Shown in pieces: positions 30,999 to 38,384 of a stretch of 44,665 bases of DNA. The notes under the pieces were generated by a model, which was not told the origin of the DNA, did not search any database, and saw only the letters and a list, made by a program, of their open reading frames with translations. The DNA lies in contig JAGCWD010000120.1 of NCBI GenBank assembly GCA_017962025.1, forward strand, positions 1 to 44,665, in the 5' to 3' direction. The position numbers were made by a program, and so were the translations under genes. Within the stretch, counting starts at the first letter, position 1. Each line of letters opens with the position of its first letter. Source of the DNA: Bacteroidales bacterium. Its GTDB lineage: Bacteria; Bacteroidota; Bacteroidia; Bacteroidales; UBA932.

Positions 30999-32168
30999 TT
31001 AGAACTTGACTCCGAACCGCAAACCTGCAGACCAGCGTGCGAAGCGTCCGGAAATCTTGGATTTATTCAAGTAATAATCCCTGTAAGGAATATCCATTTT
31101 TCCTTTGAAGGAGAAACTGTCATAGCTTCCATTGAGGGAAAGATACATATTCTCCCTTGAATAGATCATCCCTGCACGGGTCACATAATTTATTAGGAGA
31201 TTTCCGTTCATCGAAGTAGTAGCACCTTTGATGAACTCACCAAAGTTTTCCTCGTTAACCTCATAGACAGTTGAAGAAAACCGGTTATACAGGGTAACCA
31301 TGGGGATGGCCGTGAGGTTGAAAGCAAGGTTCCTGAGACCCTTGCCGGTGCTTTCATCAGGCTGACGATGAAAAGCCACTATATTGTAGGAATAACCTCC
31401 GCCGAAAGAGACCTGCGTTGTCGAGTATCTGGCTATACCGCCCGACAGGGTTGATATCAATTCTTCAGGATCCACTTCAACCAGACCGTTTATGACCTTG
31501 GATCCGAACATGAACGAACCGGCGGAACGGCGCTGAACCTTATCCCCTTTGTAAACAGCCGAATAGGCGAAAGTCCTCTGGTTGAAGGAATATGATACAT
31601 CTGCGATGAAAGCCCTCAGCCTCGCGGGATTCTCGGTCTCACCAGAAGCGCTGGAATAATTGTCCGTCCCCTCGGCACCCAACGAGAGGTCATATCCCAT
31701 AGGATGGGTAAAGTCCATGTATTGGAGTTGAAACGCATATCCGGAAGAGGCGAAATCGAATGAGAGATTGTTATTCTTGAATTCCTTGTCTCCGAAAACT
31801 TTCTGGTTCCACCCCAGAGAGAGGTTCCCGTAGCCGGCCTGGACGCCTATTGATTTATCATACCCGCCATACAGCCAGGAATCCAGGGTTCCAAAAAGAA
31901 ACGTTCGAGGAATACCGTCATAATCGATGAACTCCATTTCGAAATCATTCTTCTGATTGATTCCGGCATGACGGATTTCTGTTGAAAGCGAGACTGTCCA
32001 AGAAGGAGCTGGCTGATAGACAGCCGTAGGATCAAGAGTCCTGGAGGGAGCAGATATCAAGTCGAGAACCTTATTGAACAGAGTGGTCTTCTCCTGCGCC
32101 TTACATGGGAGGACAAGACCCAGGATCATGGTCACTGACAATACTGCTGCTTTGGAAGGAATCCTCAT
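30999..32168 (-). CDS. DUF4421 family outer-membrane protein
   Basis: A 389-residue exported protein (signal MILGLVLPCKA). The body is rich in amphipathic beta-strands and contains features of DUF4421: KSIGVQAGYGNLSLGWNQK, FDFASSGYAFQLQYMDF and the C-terminal SAGLRFGVKF ending in Phe, typical of Bacteroidota outer-membrane barrels. Function of the family is unknown. It is monocistronic with its own -7 box, convergent with the patatin gene (eight bases between stops) and divergent from the phosphatase-family lipoprotein gene. Confidence 0.8.
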   Translation of the reverse strand: MRIPSKAAVLSVTMILGLVLPCKAQEKTTLFNKVLDLISAPSRTLDPTAVYQPAPSWTVSLSTEIRHAGINQKNDFEMEFIDYDGIPRTFLFGTLDSWLYGGYDKSIGVQAGYGNLSLGWNQKVFGDKEFKNNNLSFDFASSGYAFQLQYMDFTHPMGYDLSLGAEGTDNYSSASGETENPARLRAFIADVSYSFNQRTFAYSAVYKGDKVQRRSAGSFMFGSKVINGLVEVDPEELISTLSGGIARYSTTQVSFGGGYSYNIVAFHRQPDESTGKGLRNLAFNLTAIPMVTLYNRFSSTVYEVNEENFGEFIKGATTSMNGNLLINYVTRAGMIYSRENMYLSLNGSYDSFSFKGKMDIPYRDYYLNKSKISGRFARWSAGLRFGVKF

Positions 32169-32184
32169 TACCCGATATTTCTGG

Positions 32185-32192
32185 CAAAGATA
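32185..32192 (-). promoter_or_regulatory. -7 box TATCTTTG for the DUF4421 gene
   Basis: Perfect TAnnTTTG match, 17 bases upstream of the ATG at 32168. Confidence 0.6.
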
Positions 32193-32216
32193 CTACTTTT
32201 TATGTCAAGTAATAAC

Positions 32217-32224
32217 TATCTTTG
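32217..32224 (+). promoter_or_regulatory. -7 box TATCTTTG for the phosphatase-family gene
   Basis: Perfect TAnnTTTG match, 39 bases before the ATG at 32264; a longer frame beginning at 32222 would start within the box. Confidence 0.6.
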
Positions 32225-32263
32225 AAGAAGACCATCATAGAAGTTCCTAATTACTATACCAAT

Positions 32264-33190
32264 ATGAAAAAGATACTCCTGATCTTCCTGGCGATCGCCG
32301 CCGTAAGTTGCTGCAACACCGAAAAAGTGCAGAGAAAGGCCAAGCATGTCATTTTCATCGGAGTGGATGGCGTCTCCACTACTTTGTTCAAGAATCCCGC
32401 CCTTCTGGAGCGTATGCCCAATGTAAAAATGATGATGGAACAGGGAAGCTACACAATCGAAAAACGTTCTGTGATGCCTTCTTCTTCTGCCATCAACTGG
32501 GCCTCCATTTTCAACGGTCTCCCCACCGAACAGCACGGCTATAATAATTGGAATTCCTCGAAGCCGGAAATCCCTGCAGTCATTGACAACGGCCGTGGTA
32601 TGCCCCCTACCATATTCACGATCCTGAGGGAGCAGCGTCCCGAAGCAGAATCCGGCTGTGTTTACAACTGGGATGGAATAGGTCCCCTTATTGACACGAC
32701 GGTTATCAACTACCACCTCTATGACCCCGGCTATCACAATCCCGAGAACTACCTGCTCGAGAATTACACCAGGGAGAGGGCTGTAAAGTATATCTTGGAG
32801 AAGAAGCCTGATTTCTTCACATTCTACATCGGGGATGTGGACGAGGTGGGCCACTCCTCCGGTTGGGAGTCCGAAGCCTATTATGACTGCCTTGCCGACA
32901 CCGACCGCATGGTTGGAATCATCATTCAGGCAACCAAGGATGCAGGAATATTCGATGACACCATATTCCTGTTCTCTTCAGACCACGGCGGCCTGAACAA
33001 GGGTCACGGTCAATTCCTCATGGAGCATCTCGAGACTCCGTTCGTCCTTTATGGAAAGAACATCCGCAAGGGATATGTCCTCGACGAGCCGATGATGCAG
33101 TATGACGTCACGGCCACCCTGGCCTATGCCCTCGGACTTCAGATTCCGAAGGAATGGCGCGGGCGGCCGATGAAGTCGATGTTCAAATAG
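32264..33190 (+). CDS. alkaline phosphatase-superfamily lipoprotein (phosphodiesterase/pyrophosphatase type)
   Basis: 308 residues from ATG 32264, chosen because it opens a lipoprotein signal (LIFLAIAAVSCCN). The superfamily metal sites are visible: HVIFIGVDGVSTTLF (first Asp), the nucleophile region VMPSSSAINWASIFNGLP followed by HGYNNW, YIGDVDEVGHSSGW (Asp, His) and FSSDHGGLNKGHG (Asp, His). The nucleophile position appears to be Ser rather than the Thr or Cys seen in nucleotide pyrophosphatases and sulfatases. No Cys-x-Pro-x-Arg sulfatase signature is present. It likely removes phosphate or cleaves a phosphodiester in the periplasm; substrate unknown. It is monocistronic. Confidence 0.85.
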   Translation: MKKILLIFLAIAAVSCCNTEKVQRKAKHVIFIGVDGVSTTLFKNPALLERMPNVKMMMEQGSYTIEKRSVMPSSSAINWASIFNGLPTEQHGYNNWNSSKPEIPAVIDNGRGMPPTIFTILREQRPEAESGCVYNWDGIGPLIDTTVINYHLYDPGYHNPENYLLENYTRERAVKYILEKKPDFFTFYIGDVDEVGHSSGWESEAYYDCLADTDRMVGIIIQATKDAGIFDDTIFLFSSDHGGLNKGHGQFLMEHLETPFVLYGKNIRKGYVLDEPMMQYDVTATLAYALGLQIPKEWRGRPMKSMFK

Positions 33191-33203
33191 AAAACGGCCC
33201 GGA

Positions 33204-35054
33204 CTACTTCTTTTCCAACAGGGAAGATAGATAGTCGATGTCGAAGTACTTGCTGTAGTCCTTGGAAGGAGCAACCTCCTCCTCGGAACCCTCAACATTA
33301 TTATCCGTTGAAATCGGGATGGTGGGAACGACTCCTCCATCTACGTTCTGTCCGTCAAGGGTGTTCAGCCTTGCACGGAAGGATGAGATCTGGAAGCAGA
33401 ATCCGTCGGCTGTACACATGGCCTGGATGGCGCAACTTCCACCTCCGGATGTCTCTCCCATTACGGGAATGCCTGCATCCTTAAGCATGGACGGGAACAG
33501 GTTGCCGCAGGAGAAGGACATCCCTGAAGTCAGGACAGCAAAGTTGAGGTCGTAGTGGACGTCCTTGTCTTTCTCATCGAACACCCTGTCGAAATTGCGA
33601 TCGACCTCGTAGTTCACCAGGGACCTCTGCCCTGTAAGGGTGTTGTCCTGGCTGATGTAGCTCTTGTCCATGATTAGGGAAGTCATGGCCATCACTATGT
33701 CAGCTGATCCACCGCCGTTTGCCGTGATGTCGATAATGAAATTCTTCACTTCGGGATCGGCATCTGCCTTCTTGAGGGCGTCAAGGAATATGACCATGTC
33801 GTCGTTCTTGGTGTTCTCCACGGTAGGCATGGGGCCTGTTCCATTATAATAGGCATCCCAGGCCTCCTGGTTACGGCTGTTGAATGAATTGAACACACAG
33901 ACGGCGGTATTGCCTTTCTTGTAATAAGTAACTCCTTCACCATAAGACTTGGGACGGAGCTGGGAGACAGACGCCCTTACTTGGTCCATTCCCATCATTG
34001 GAGCTATCGCACCCATCAGCATCATAGAGATCTCCTGGTTCGAAGCAGCAGCCTTCTGATACTCTGCAAACAAATCTTTATACTGATCGGACTCGTCGCC
34101 GATGGCATTTGATGTAAGTTCTGTCACTGTGTGACCGTCGAAATAGACTGCGGTAAGTCCGGTCATTCCGAAAAGGTAATCGGACAAGCTGGTGGAGAGA
34201 ATGAGTTTCTTGATTGCGGGTCCGCAGGCGATATCCTCTTCAAGGGTCCTGTCCAGGCCCTTTGTCCTGAGGGCTTCATTGTACTGTACGCGTCCAGGGT
34301 AGCCGTAGAAATGGTCCATTGCAAAGCAGAGTTCCTTGTAATTGAAGTTGGCGAGGGACTCGGAGCGGGTCCTCTTTGCAAGAAGGGGTTCATAATAGTC
34401 AGGATCTATCTCCGCAAGGCTGACCTCGTTGACGGAAGTGTTTGCTACCACCTTCTCGCCGTTGAAACCGGCATGATGGTAGAAGAGGTCCGTGTACATG
34501 TCGGCAAGGGTAGCGAAGGGGAAATAGACGGTTCCCCTTCCGTCTGCATGGATGTCAATCCCATATTTGGCGAAGTCAAGTGTGACCGTAGCCTCGGAAG
34601 GAGTGTAGGTTACATCCTTGAACCTCACGAAAGGCATTCCGTCATAATAGACGTTGGCCATCCCGGGCTGAAGGAGTCCCATCTGGTTGGTGAAGGCCTC
34701 GAAACGATCCGAAACGAAAACGTCGTTGTTGACGTTGACAACGGCCTTTGCATCGCCATTGGCGAGAGTATATTCACCGATACCGGTGTGAGTGACTGTC
34801 ATCACAGAACCGGGAAGTACGATCGATTGGAAGTCGGCCGCAGAAATGTATGCAACATCAGGGAGTGCATCGTAAAACCTGAGTGTGACCTGCCCGTCCG
34901 GGGCAACCTTGGTAACGACAGGAACTGTCTTTTCGGTGTAGTTTCCACCGTCCGGCTGCTCATCAGCCACTGTGAATTTTGATGCTTTTGGTCCGCATGA
35001 GACCATGATGAACATGGCCGCAAGGACAGGAATGGTAATAATCCGTGTCTTCAT
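33204..35054 (-). CDS. S41 family peptidase lipoprotein
   Basis: A 616-residue lipoprotein (signal AAMFIMVSCG, Cys20). The C-terminal S41 (tail-specific protease) domain includes FIIDITANGGGSADIV and LTSGMSFSCGNLFPSM, which holds the nucleophile (about Ser513), then GETSGGGSCAIQ. The N-terminal 300 residues are not a recognisable PDZ domain and are unassigned; Bacteroidota S41 lipoproteins often have such extensions. The enzyme probably degrades or trims periplasmic or surface proteins. It is monocistronic, with a TATATTTG box upstream. Confidence 0.85.
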   Translation of the reverse strand: MKTRIITIPVLAAMFIMVSCGPKASKFTVADEQPDGGNYTEKTVPVVTKVAPDGQVTLRFYDALPDVAYISAADFQSIVLPGSVMTVTHTGIGEYTLANGDAKAVVNVNNDVFVSDRFEAFTNQMGLLQPGMANVYYDGMPFVRFKDVTYTPSEATVTLDFAKYGIDIHADGRGTVYFPFATLADMYTDLFYHHAGFNGEKVVANTSVNEVSLAEIDPDYYEPLLAKRTRSESLANFNYKELCFAMDHFYGYPGRVQYNEALRTKGLDRTLEEDIACGPAIKKLILSTSLSDYLFGMTGLTAVYFDGHTVTELTSNAIGDESDQYKDLFAEYQKAAASNQEISMMLMGAIAPMMGMDQVRASVSQLRPKSYGEGVTYYKKGNTAVCVFNSFNSRNQEAWDAYYNGTGPMPTVENTKNDDMVIFLDALKKADADPEVKNFIIDITANGGGSADIVMAMTSLIMDKSYISQDNTLTGQRSLVNYEVDRNFDRVFDEKDKDVHYDLNFAVLTSGMSFSCGNLFPSMLKDAGIPVMGETSGGGSCAIQAMCTADGFCFQISSFRARLNTLDGQNVDGGVVPTIPISTDNNVEGSEEEVAPSKDYSKYFDIDYLSSLLEKK

Positions 35055-35095
35055 ATAATAATTCTTTTACTGTGTACTAGTTCAGTAATACACCG

Positions 35096-35103
35096 CAAAT
35101 ATA
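35096..35103 (-). promoter_or_regulatory. -7 box TATATTTG for the S41 gene
   Basis: Match to TAnnTTTG, 41 bases before the ATG at 35054. Confidence 0.55.
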
Positions 35104-35158
35104 CGGATGTTTTTTTAATCTGCAAGATGTTTGCTGTTTTTCTTCAAAGAAAGGTTAC

Positions 35159-35166
35159 TATATTCG
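35159..35166 (+). promoter_or_regulatory. -7-like box TATATTCG for the symporter gene
   Basis: One mismatch to TAnnTTTG, 35 bases before the ATG at 35202. Confidence 0.4.
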
Positions 35167-35201
35167 CAGACGAGTTGGTATTGTCTTAAGTCCTCAAGTT
35201 T

Positions 35202-36419
35202 ATGAAAAAGATACCTTTCTATATCCAGATCCTCATCGCCCTCGTGGCCGGAATCCTGTGCGGATCCCTACTTCCCGGAGGTGCGAAGTGGATAGCCTGG
35301 CTCGGGAAACTATTCATGAATGCCTTGTGCATGCTCATTGTTCCGGTCATCTTTTTCTCTATCTCGACCAGCGTCCAGGGAATATGTGACAAAGGGGGTT
35401 CCTCGCTCGGAAGGATTGGGGCGAAGACCATCGGGTTGTATGTCGTGACCATGATCCTGGCCATCGCCACCGGAATAATCCTGGTGAATATAATACGCCC
35501 CGGGGCGGGAGTCTCGACAACCCTCATCGGAAGTGAAGCCGCACAGGCCTCCGTTTCCGCAACGGACACAATAGCCAGCATCATCCCTTCCAACATCTTC
35601 GAAGCCTTCACACACAACAATACTATCCCTATCATATTCATTTCCATACTTGTGGGATATTTTGTCACGAAGATATCCGATGAGGGAAAAGGAGCTGTCG
35701 GGCGTTTTCTCAGAGGCGGGTATGAACTCACCCTGAAGGTCATGGAAGTGATCATCCGTTTCGCCCCTCTAGGCATATTCGCAATTCTCTGGACCCAGTT
35801 CGCCCAGGTCTCGGACGTGCTCGGGCTTATCCACAACATGCTCATGTACATAGTGACGGTCACTGCAGGACTGCTGTTCCATACCTTCATTACCCTTCCA
35901 CTGCTGTTGCGCTTCGTGGCGAAAGTCCATCCTTGGCAGCATTTCCGCAATATGGGGGTCCCTCTTCTAACTGCATTCTCCACCGCTTCATCAGGGGCAA
36001 CCATACCCCTGACTCTGGCGGCTGTCAAGGAAAAGGACGGAGTGTCTTCGGGAGTGGCCGACTTCGTCATTTCTCTTGGGGCTACCATCAACATGAACGG
36101 AGCAGCGCTGTTGGAATGCGTCGCCGTCATTTTCATAGCCCAGGCCTACGGGATAGATCTCACCATCTCTCAGATGCTTATGGTTTCGGGGGTCAGCCTT
36201 CTCTGCGCGATCGGCTCAGCCGGCATCCCCATGTCGGCTATGGTAATGATGGCCGTGATCCTCAATGCTGTTGGACTGCCTGTGGAGGGTATCGGCCTGG
36301 TAATAGGTGTTGACAGAATCCTGGACATGCTCAGGACGAGTGTCAACGTGTACGGAGACACCTGCGTTGCAGTCATGGTCGCAAAATCAGAAAAAGAACA
36401 ATTAACAATAGATAGATAA
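35202..36419 (+). CDS. dicarboxylate/amino acid:cation symporter (DAACS family)
   Basis: A 405-residue inner-membrane transporter of the glutamate/dicarboxylate/serine-threonine family (GltP/DctA/SstT), which uses Na+ or H+ to import acidic or small neutral amino acids or C4 acids. Visible family motifs are LFMNALCMLIVPVIFFSI, the HP1 serine-rich loop TAFSTASSGATIPLTL, the NMNGAAL metal-binding motif of TM7, and HP2 AIGSAGIPMSAMVMMAVIL, then VDRILDMLRTSVNVYGD in TM8. The exact substrate cannot be fixed. Five bases separate it from the cyanophycinase gene, so the two are probably co-expressed. Confidence 0.92.
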   Translation: MKKIPFYIQILIALVAGILCGSLLPGGAKWIAWLGKLFMNALCMLIVPVIFFSISTSVQGICDKGGSSLGRIGAKTIGLYVVTMILAIATGIILVNIIRPGAGVSTTLIGSEAAQASVSATDTIASIIPSNIFEAFTHNNTIPIIFISILVGYFVTKISDEGKGAVGRFLRGGYELTLKVMEVIIRFAPLGIFAILWTQFAQVSDVLGLIHNMLMYIVTVTAGLLFHTFITLPLLLRFVAKVHPWQHFRNMGVPLLTAFSTASSGATIPLTLAAVKEKDGVSSGVADFVISLGATINMNGAALLECVAVIFIAQAYGIDLTISQMLMVSGVSLLCAIGSAGIPMSAMVMMAVILNAVGLPVEGIGLVIGVDRILDMLRTSVNVYGDTCVAVMVAKSEKEQLTIDR

Positions 36420-36424
36420 TACCT

Positions 36425-37282
36425 ATGAAGACTGTCCTGAAATCAATTATAATAAAGGTTACCGTTGCCGGCATCATTTGCCTAGCCTCAGGCATGGGTG
36501 CTGTTGCACAGACCTCCTACTCCCCTACAGCCGTGGATATCACTAAGACCATTCACGGCCCAGCCCAAGGATCCCTTATCGTGATAGGAGGCGGAACCGT
36601 TGTTCCAGAAATATGGGATCGCTTCATCGACCTCGCAGGAGGCAAGAACGCCCGGATAGTTGTGGTGACGAATGCCTCCGGAACTGAAGACTATCACAGC
36701 ACTGCAATCAACGAACTGTCTTCGAGACTCGGGAAAGACAGGGTAACACGCCTGCATCTTAAAGATATTGACGAGGCCAACGACGACAAGCTTATTGAAT
36801 GTCTCAAGAATGCTTCAGGAGTGTATTTTTCTGGAGGACGCCAATGGCGCATCTCTGAGATTTATCTGAACACCAAAGCCCACAGGGAGTTTTTCAAACT
36901 GCTGGAACGAGGTGGAGTCATAGCAGGCTCTTCTGCAGGAGCAAGTATCCAGGGAAGTTTCCTTTGGAGAGGGGACACCACCGGATCGGACATCACCGTT
37001 GGCGACCATACCCAGGGACTCGGCTTCATGAAATACACAGTGATTGACCAGCATGTCCTGGTACGTAACCGTCAGCATGATCTCATAGCATTCATTCGCT
37101 CAGCTCCTGATTACATCGGGATCGGACTGGACGAATCTACCGCAATAGTTGTCCAGGGAGACTGTTTCGAAGTCATCGGGAAGTCTTATGTGGCGATGCA
37201 TAAGGCCGATGTGGAGAATTTCTTCTTTCTCCGTGCCGGACAGCTATTCGACATGAAGAGTTTCTCAATAATCACTGAATAA
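36425..37282 (+). CDS. exported cyanophycinase-like peptidase (S51)
   Basis: A 285-residue protein with a signal peptide (VAGIICLASGMGAVAQ). S51 motifs: GSLIVIGGGTV, VYFSGGRQWR, the nucleophile elbow AGSSAGAS (Ser170) and VIDQHVLVRNRQHDL. Cyanophycinases hydrolyse cyanophycin to beta-Asp-Arg dipeptides; exported forms such as CphE let heterotrophs use external polymer. Linkage to an amino-acid/dicarboxylate symporter supports a scavenging role, but no isoaspartyl dipeptidase or cyanophycin synthetase is in the window, so another isopeptide substrate is possible. Confidence 0.88.
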   Translation: MKTVLKSIIIKVTVAGIICLASGMGAVAQTSYSPTAVDITKTIHGPAQGSLIVIGGGTVVPEIWDRFIDLAGGKNARIVVVTNASGTEDYHSTAINELSSRLGKDRVTRLHLKDIDEANDDKLIECLKNASGVYFSGGRQWRISEIYLNTKAHREFFKLLERGGVIAGSSAGASIQGSFLWRGDTTGSDITVGDHTQGLGFMKYTVIDQHVLVRNRQHDLIAFIRSAPDYIGIGLDESTAIVVQGDCFEVIGKSYVAMHKADVENFFFLRAGQLFDMKSFSIITE

Positions 37283-37298
37283 AGGATGCGAAACGGGG

Positions 37299-38384
37299 TC
37301 ATCTGGCACCCAGGTATTCTTTGATAAAGCGGATTTCTTCTTCGTTGTACGGGGTCTGGTCTGGACGGAAGAGGTCATGGAACCATAATTCCGGCTCCTC
37401 CGTGAAGGGAACAGGCTTACCATCAACCACTGTGTTCCAGGGATACTGGCACTGCTGCTTGCCGTTGACAAGGCCATAGCTGAAGGACCCGATCTTCTTC
37501 TCCTTGAACAAAGGCAGGATCGAAGGGTAATCAGAGCCACGGGTCCTGGCCATCCACTCCGAGCACAGCACCGGCCTGCCGAACTGCAGGGCGTAGTCCA
37601 CGAACTGGCTGGTCCTGTTGAGATCATCGTAGCAATGGAAAGAGATGATGTCGCTGTTCGCGCAGATGAAGTCGGAGATGGGCTTGTTGTATGAGCGTGC
37701 ATCCGGAAGTGCGCACATCGGGGATGTTAGTGGTTGAGAGGGATCCACCTCCCTGGCCCAGCGGTAAACAGCCTCGATAAAGTGCAAGGTATCGAAGCCG
37801 TCGGAATGCTCAGGTTCATTATAAAGGCACCATGCCAATATGCGCGGATCGTTCCTGTAGTGCTTCATCACCTGCTTGAGGTAGCGCTTGATGACCGGCC
37901 ACTTTTCCGGGTTGTTGACCACATCCTTGCCCGGTGATGACATCCATACCGAGTTATGCACGCCCGGAACCGGCTGAGGCTGAGGTCCGGTGTAAGGGTT
38001 CTTGATAGTGCCTCCGTTCGTGAAAAAGGTCATCAGGATACGCATGCCGTGCTTGTCCGCAAGGCGCACCGTTTCTTCCAACCTATCCATGAATCCTTTC
38101 GGATCTTCCTGCCATACGACATCGCATAGGAATAACCTTATGGCGTTGAATCCCAGATCCTCAGCCAAAGCCAGTTCACTGTCCACCACTTCCGGCTTGA
38201 AATACTCCTTACCCCAGATCTCCACAGGCGTACCGCCGTATGATGGCATATACACGCACCCCACAGGCCAGGGCTGCGATGCATACCACTCGTTAGCCTT
38301 CTCTTCACTCCACCTCTCTGCTACTGTCCGGGTACAACCCGCACAGGTCAGTGTAATTGTAAGAATAGTCAGCAGTCTTTTCAT
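37299..38384 (-). CDS. GH5-like (clan GH-A) glycoside hydrolase lipoprotein
   Basis: 361 residues from ATG 38384; an in-frame extension to 38531 lies inside the upstream gene and has no signal, while this start gives a lipoprotein leader (TILTITLTCAGC). The barrel has the clan GH-A catalytic pair: acid/base Glu190 in ILAWCLYNEPEHSD and nucleophile Glu276 in PVLCSEWMART. Architecture is that of GH5/cellulase-like or GH2-barrel relatives; the specific family and substrate are not determined. The ATG overlaps the GH106 stop (TAATG), so it is translationally coupled to the rhamnosidase. Confidence 0.82.
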   Translation of the reverse strand: MKRLLTILTITLTCAGCTRTVAERWSEEKANEWYASQPWPVGCVYMPSYGGTPVEIWGKEYFKPEVVDSELALAEDLGFNAIRLFLCDVVWQEDPKGFMDRLEETVRLADKHGMRILMTFFTNGGTIKNPYTGPQPQPVPGVHNSVWMSSPGKDVVNNPEKWPVIKRYLKQVMKHYRNDPRILAWCLYNEPEHSDGFDTLHFIEAVYRWAREVDPSQPLTSPMCALPDARSYNKPISDFICANSDIISFHCYDDLNRTSQFVDYALQFGRPVLCSEWMARTRGSDYPSILPLFKEKKIGSFSYGLVNGKQQCQYPWNTVVDGKPVPFTEEPELWFHDLFRPDQTPYNEEEIRFIKEYLGAR

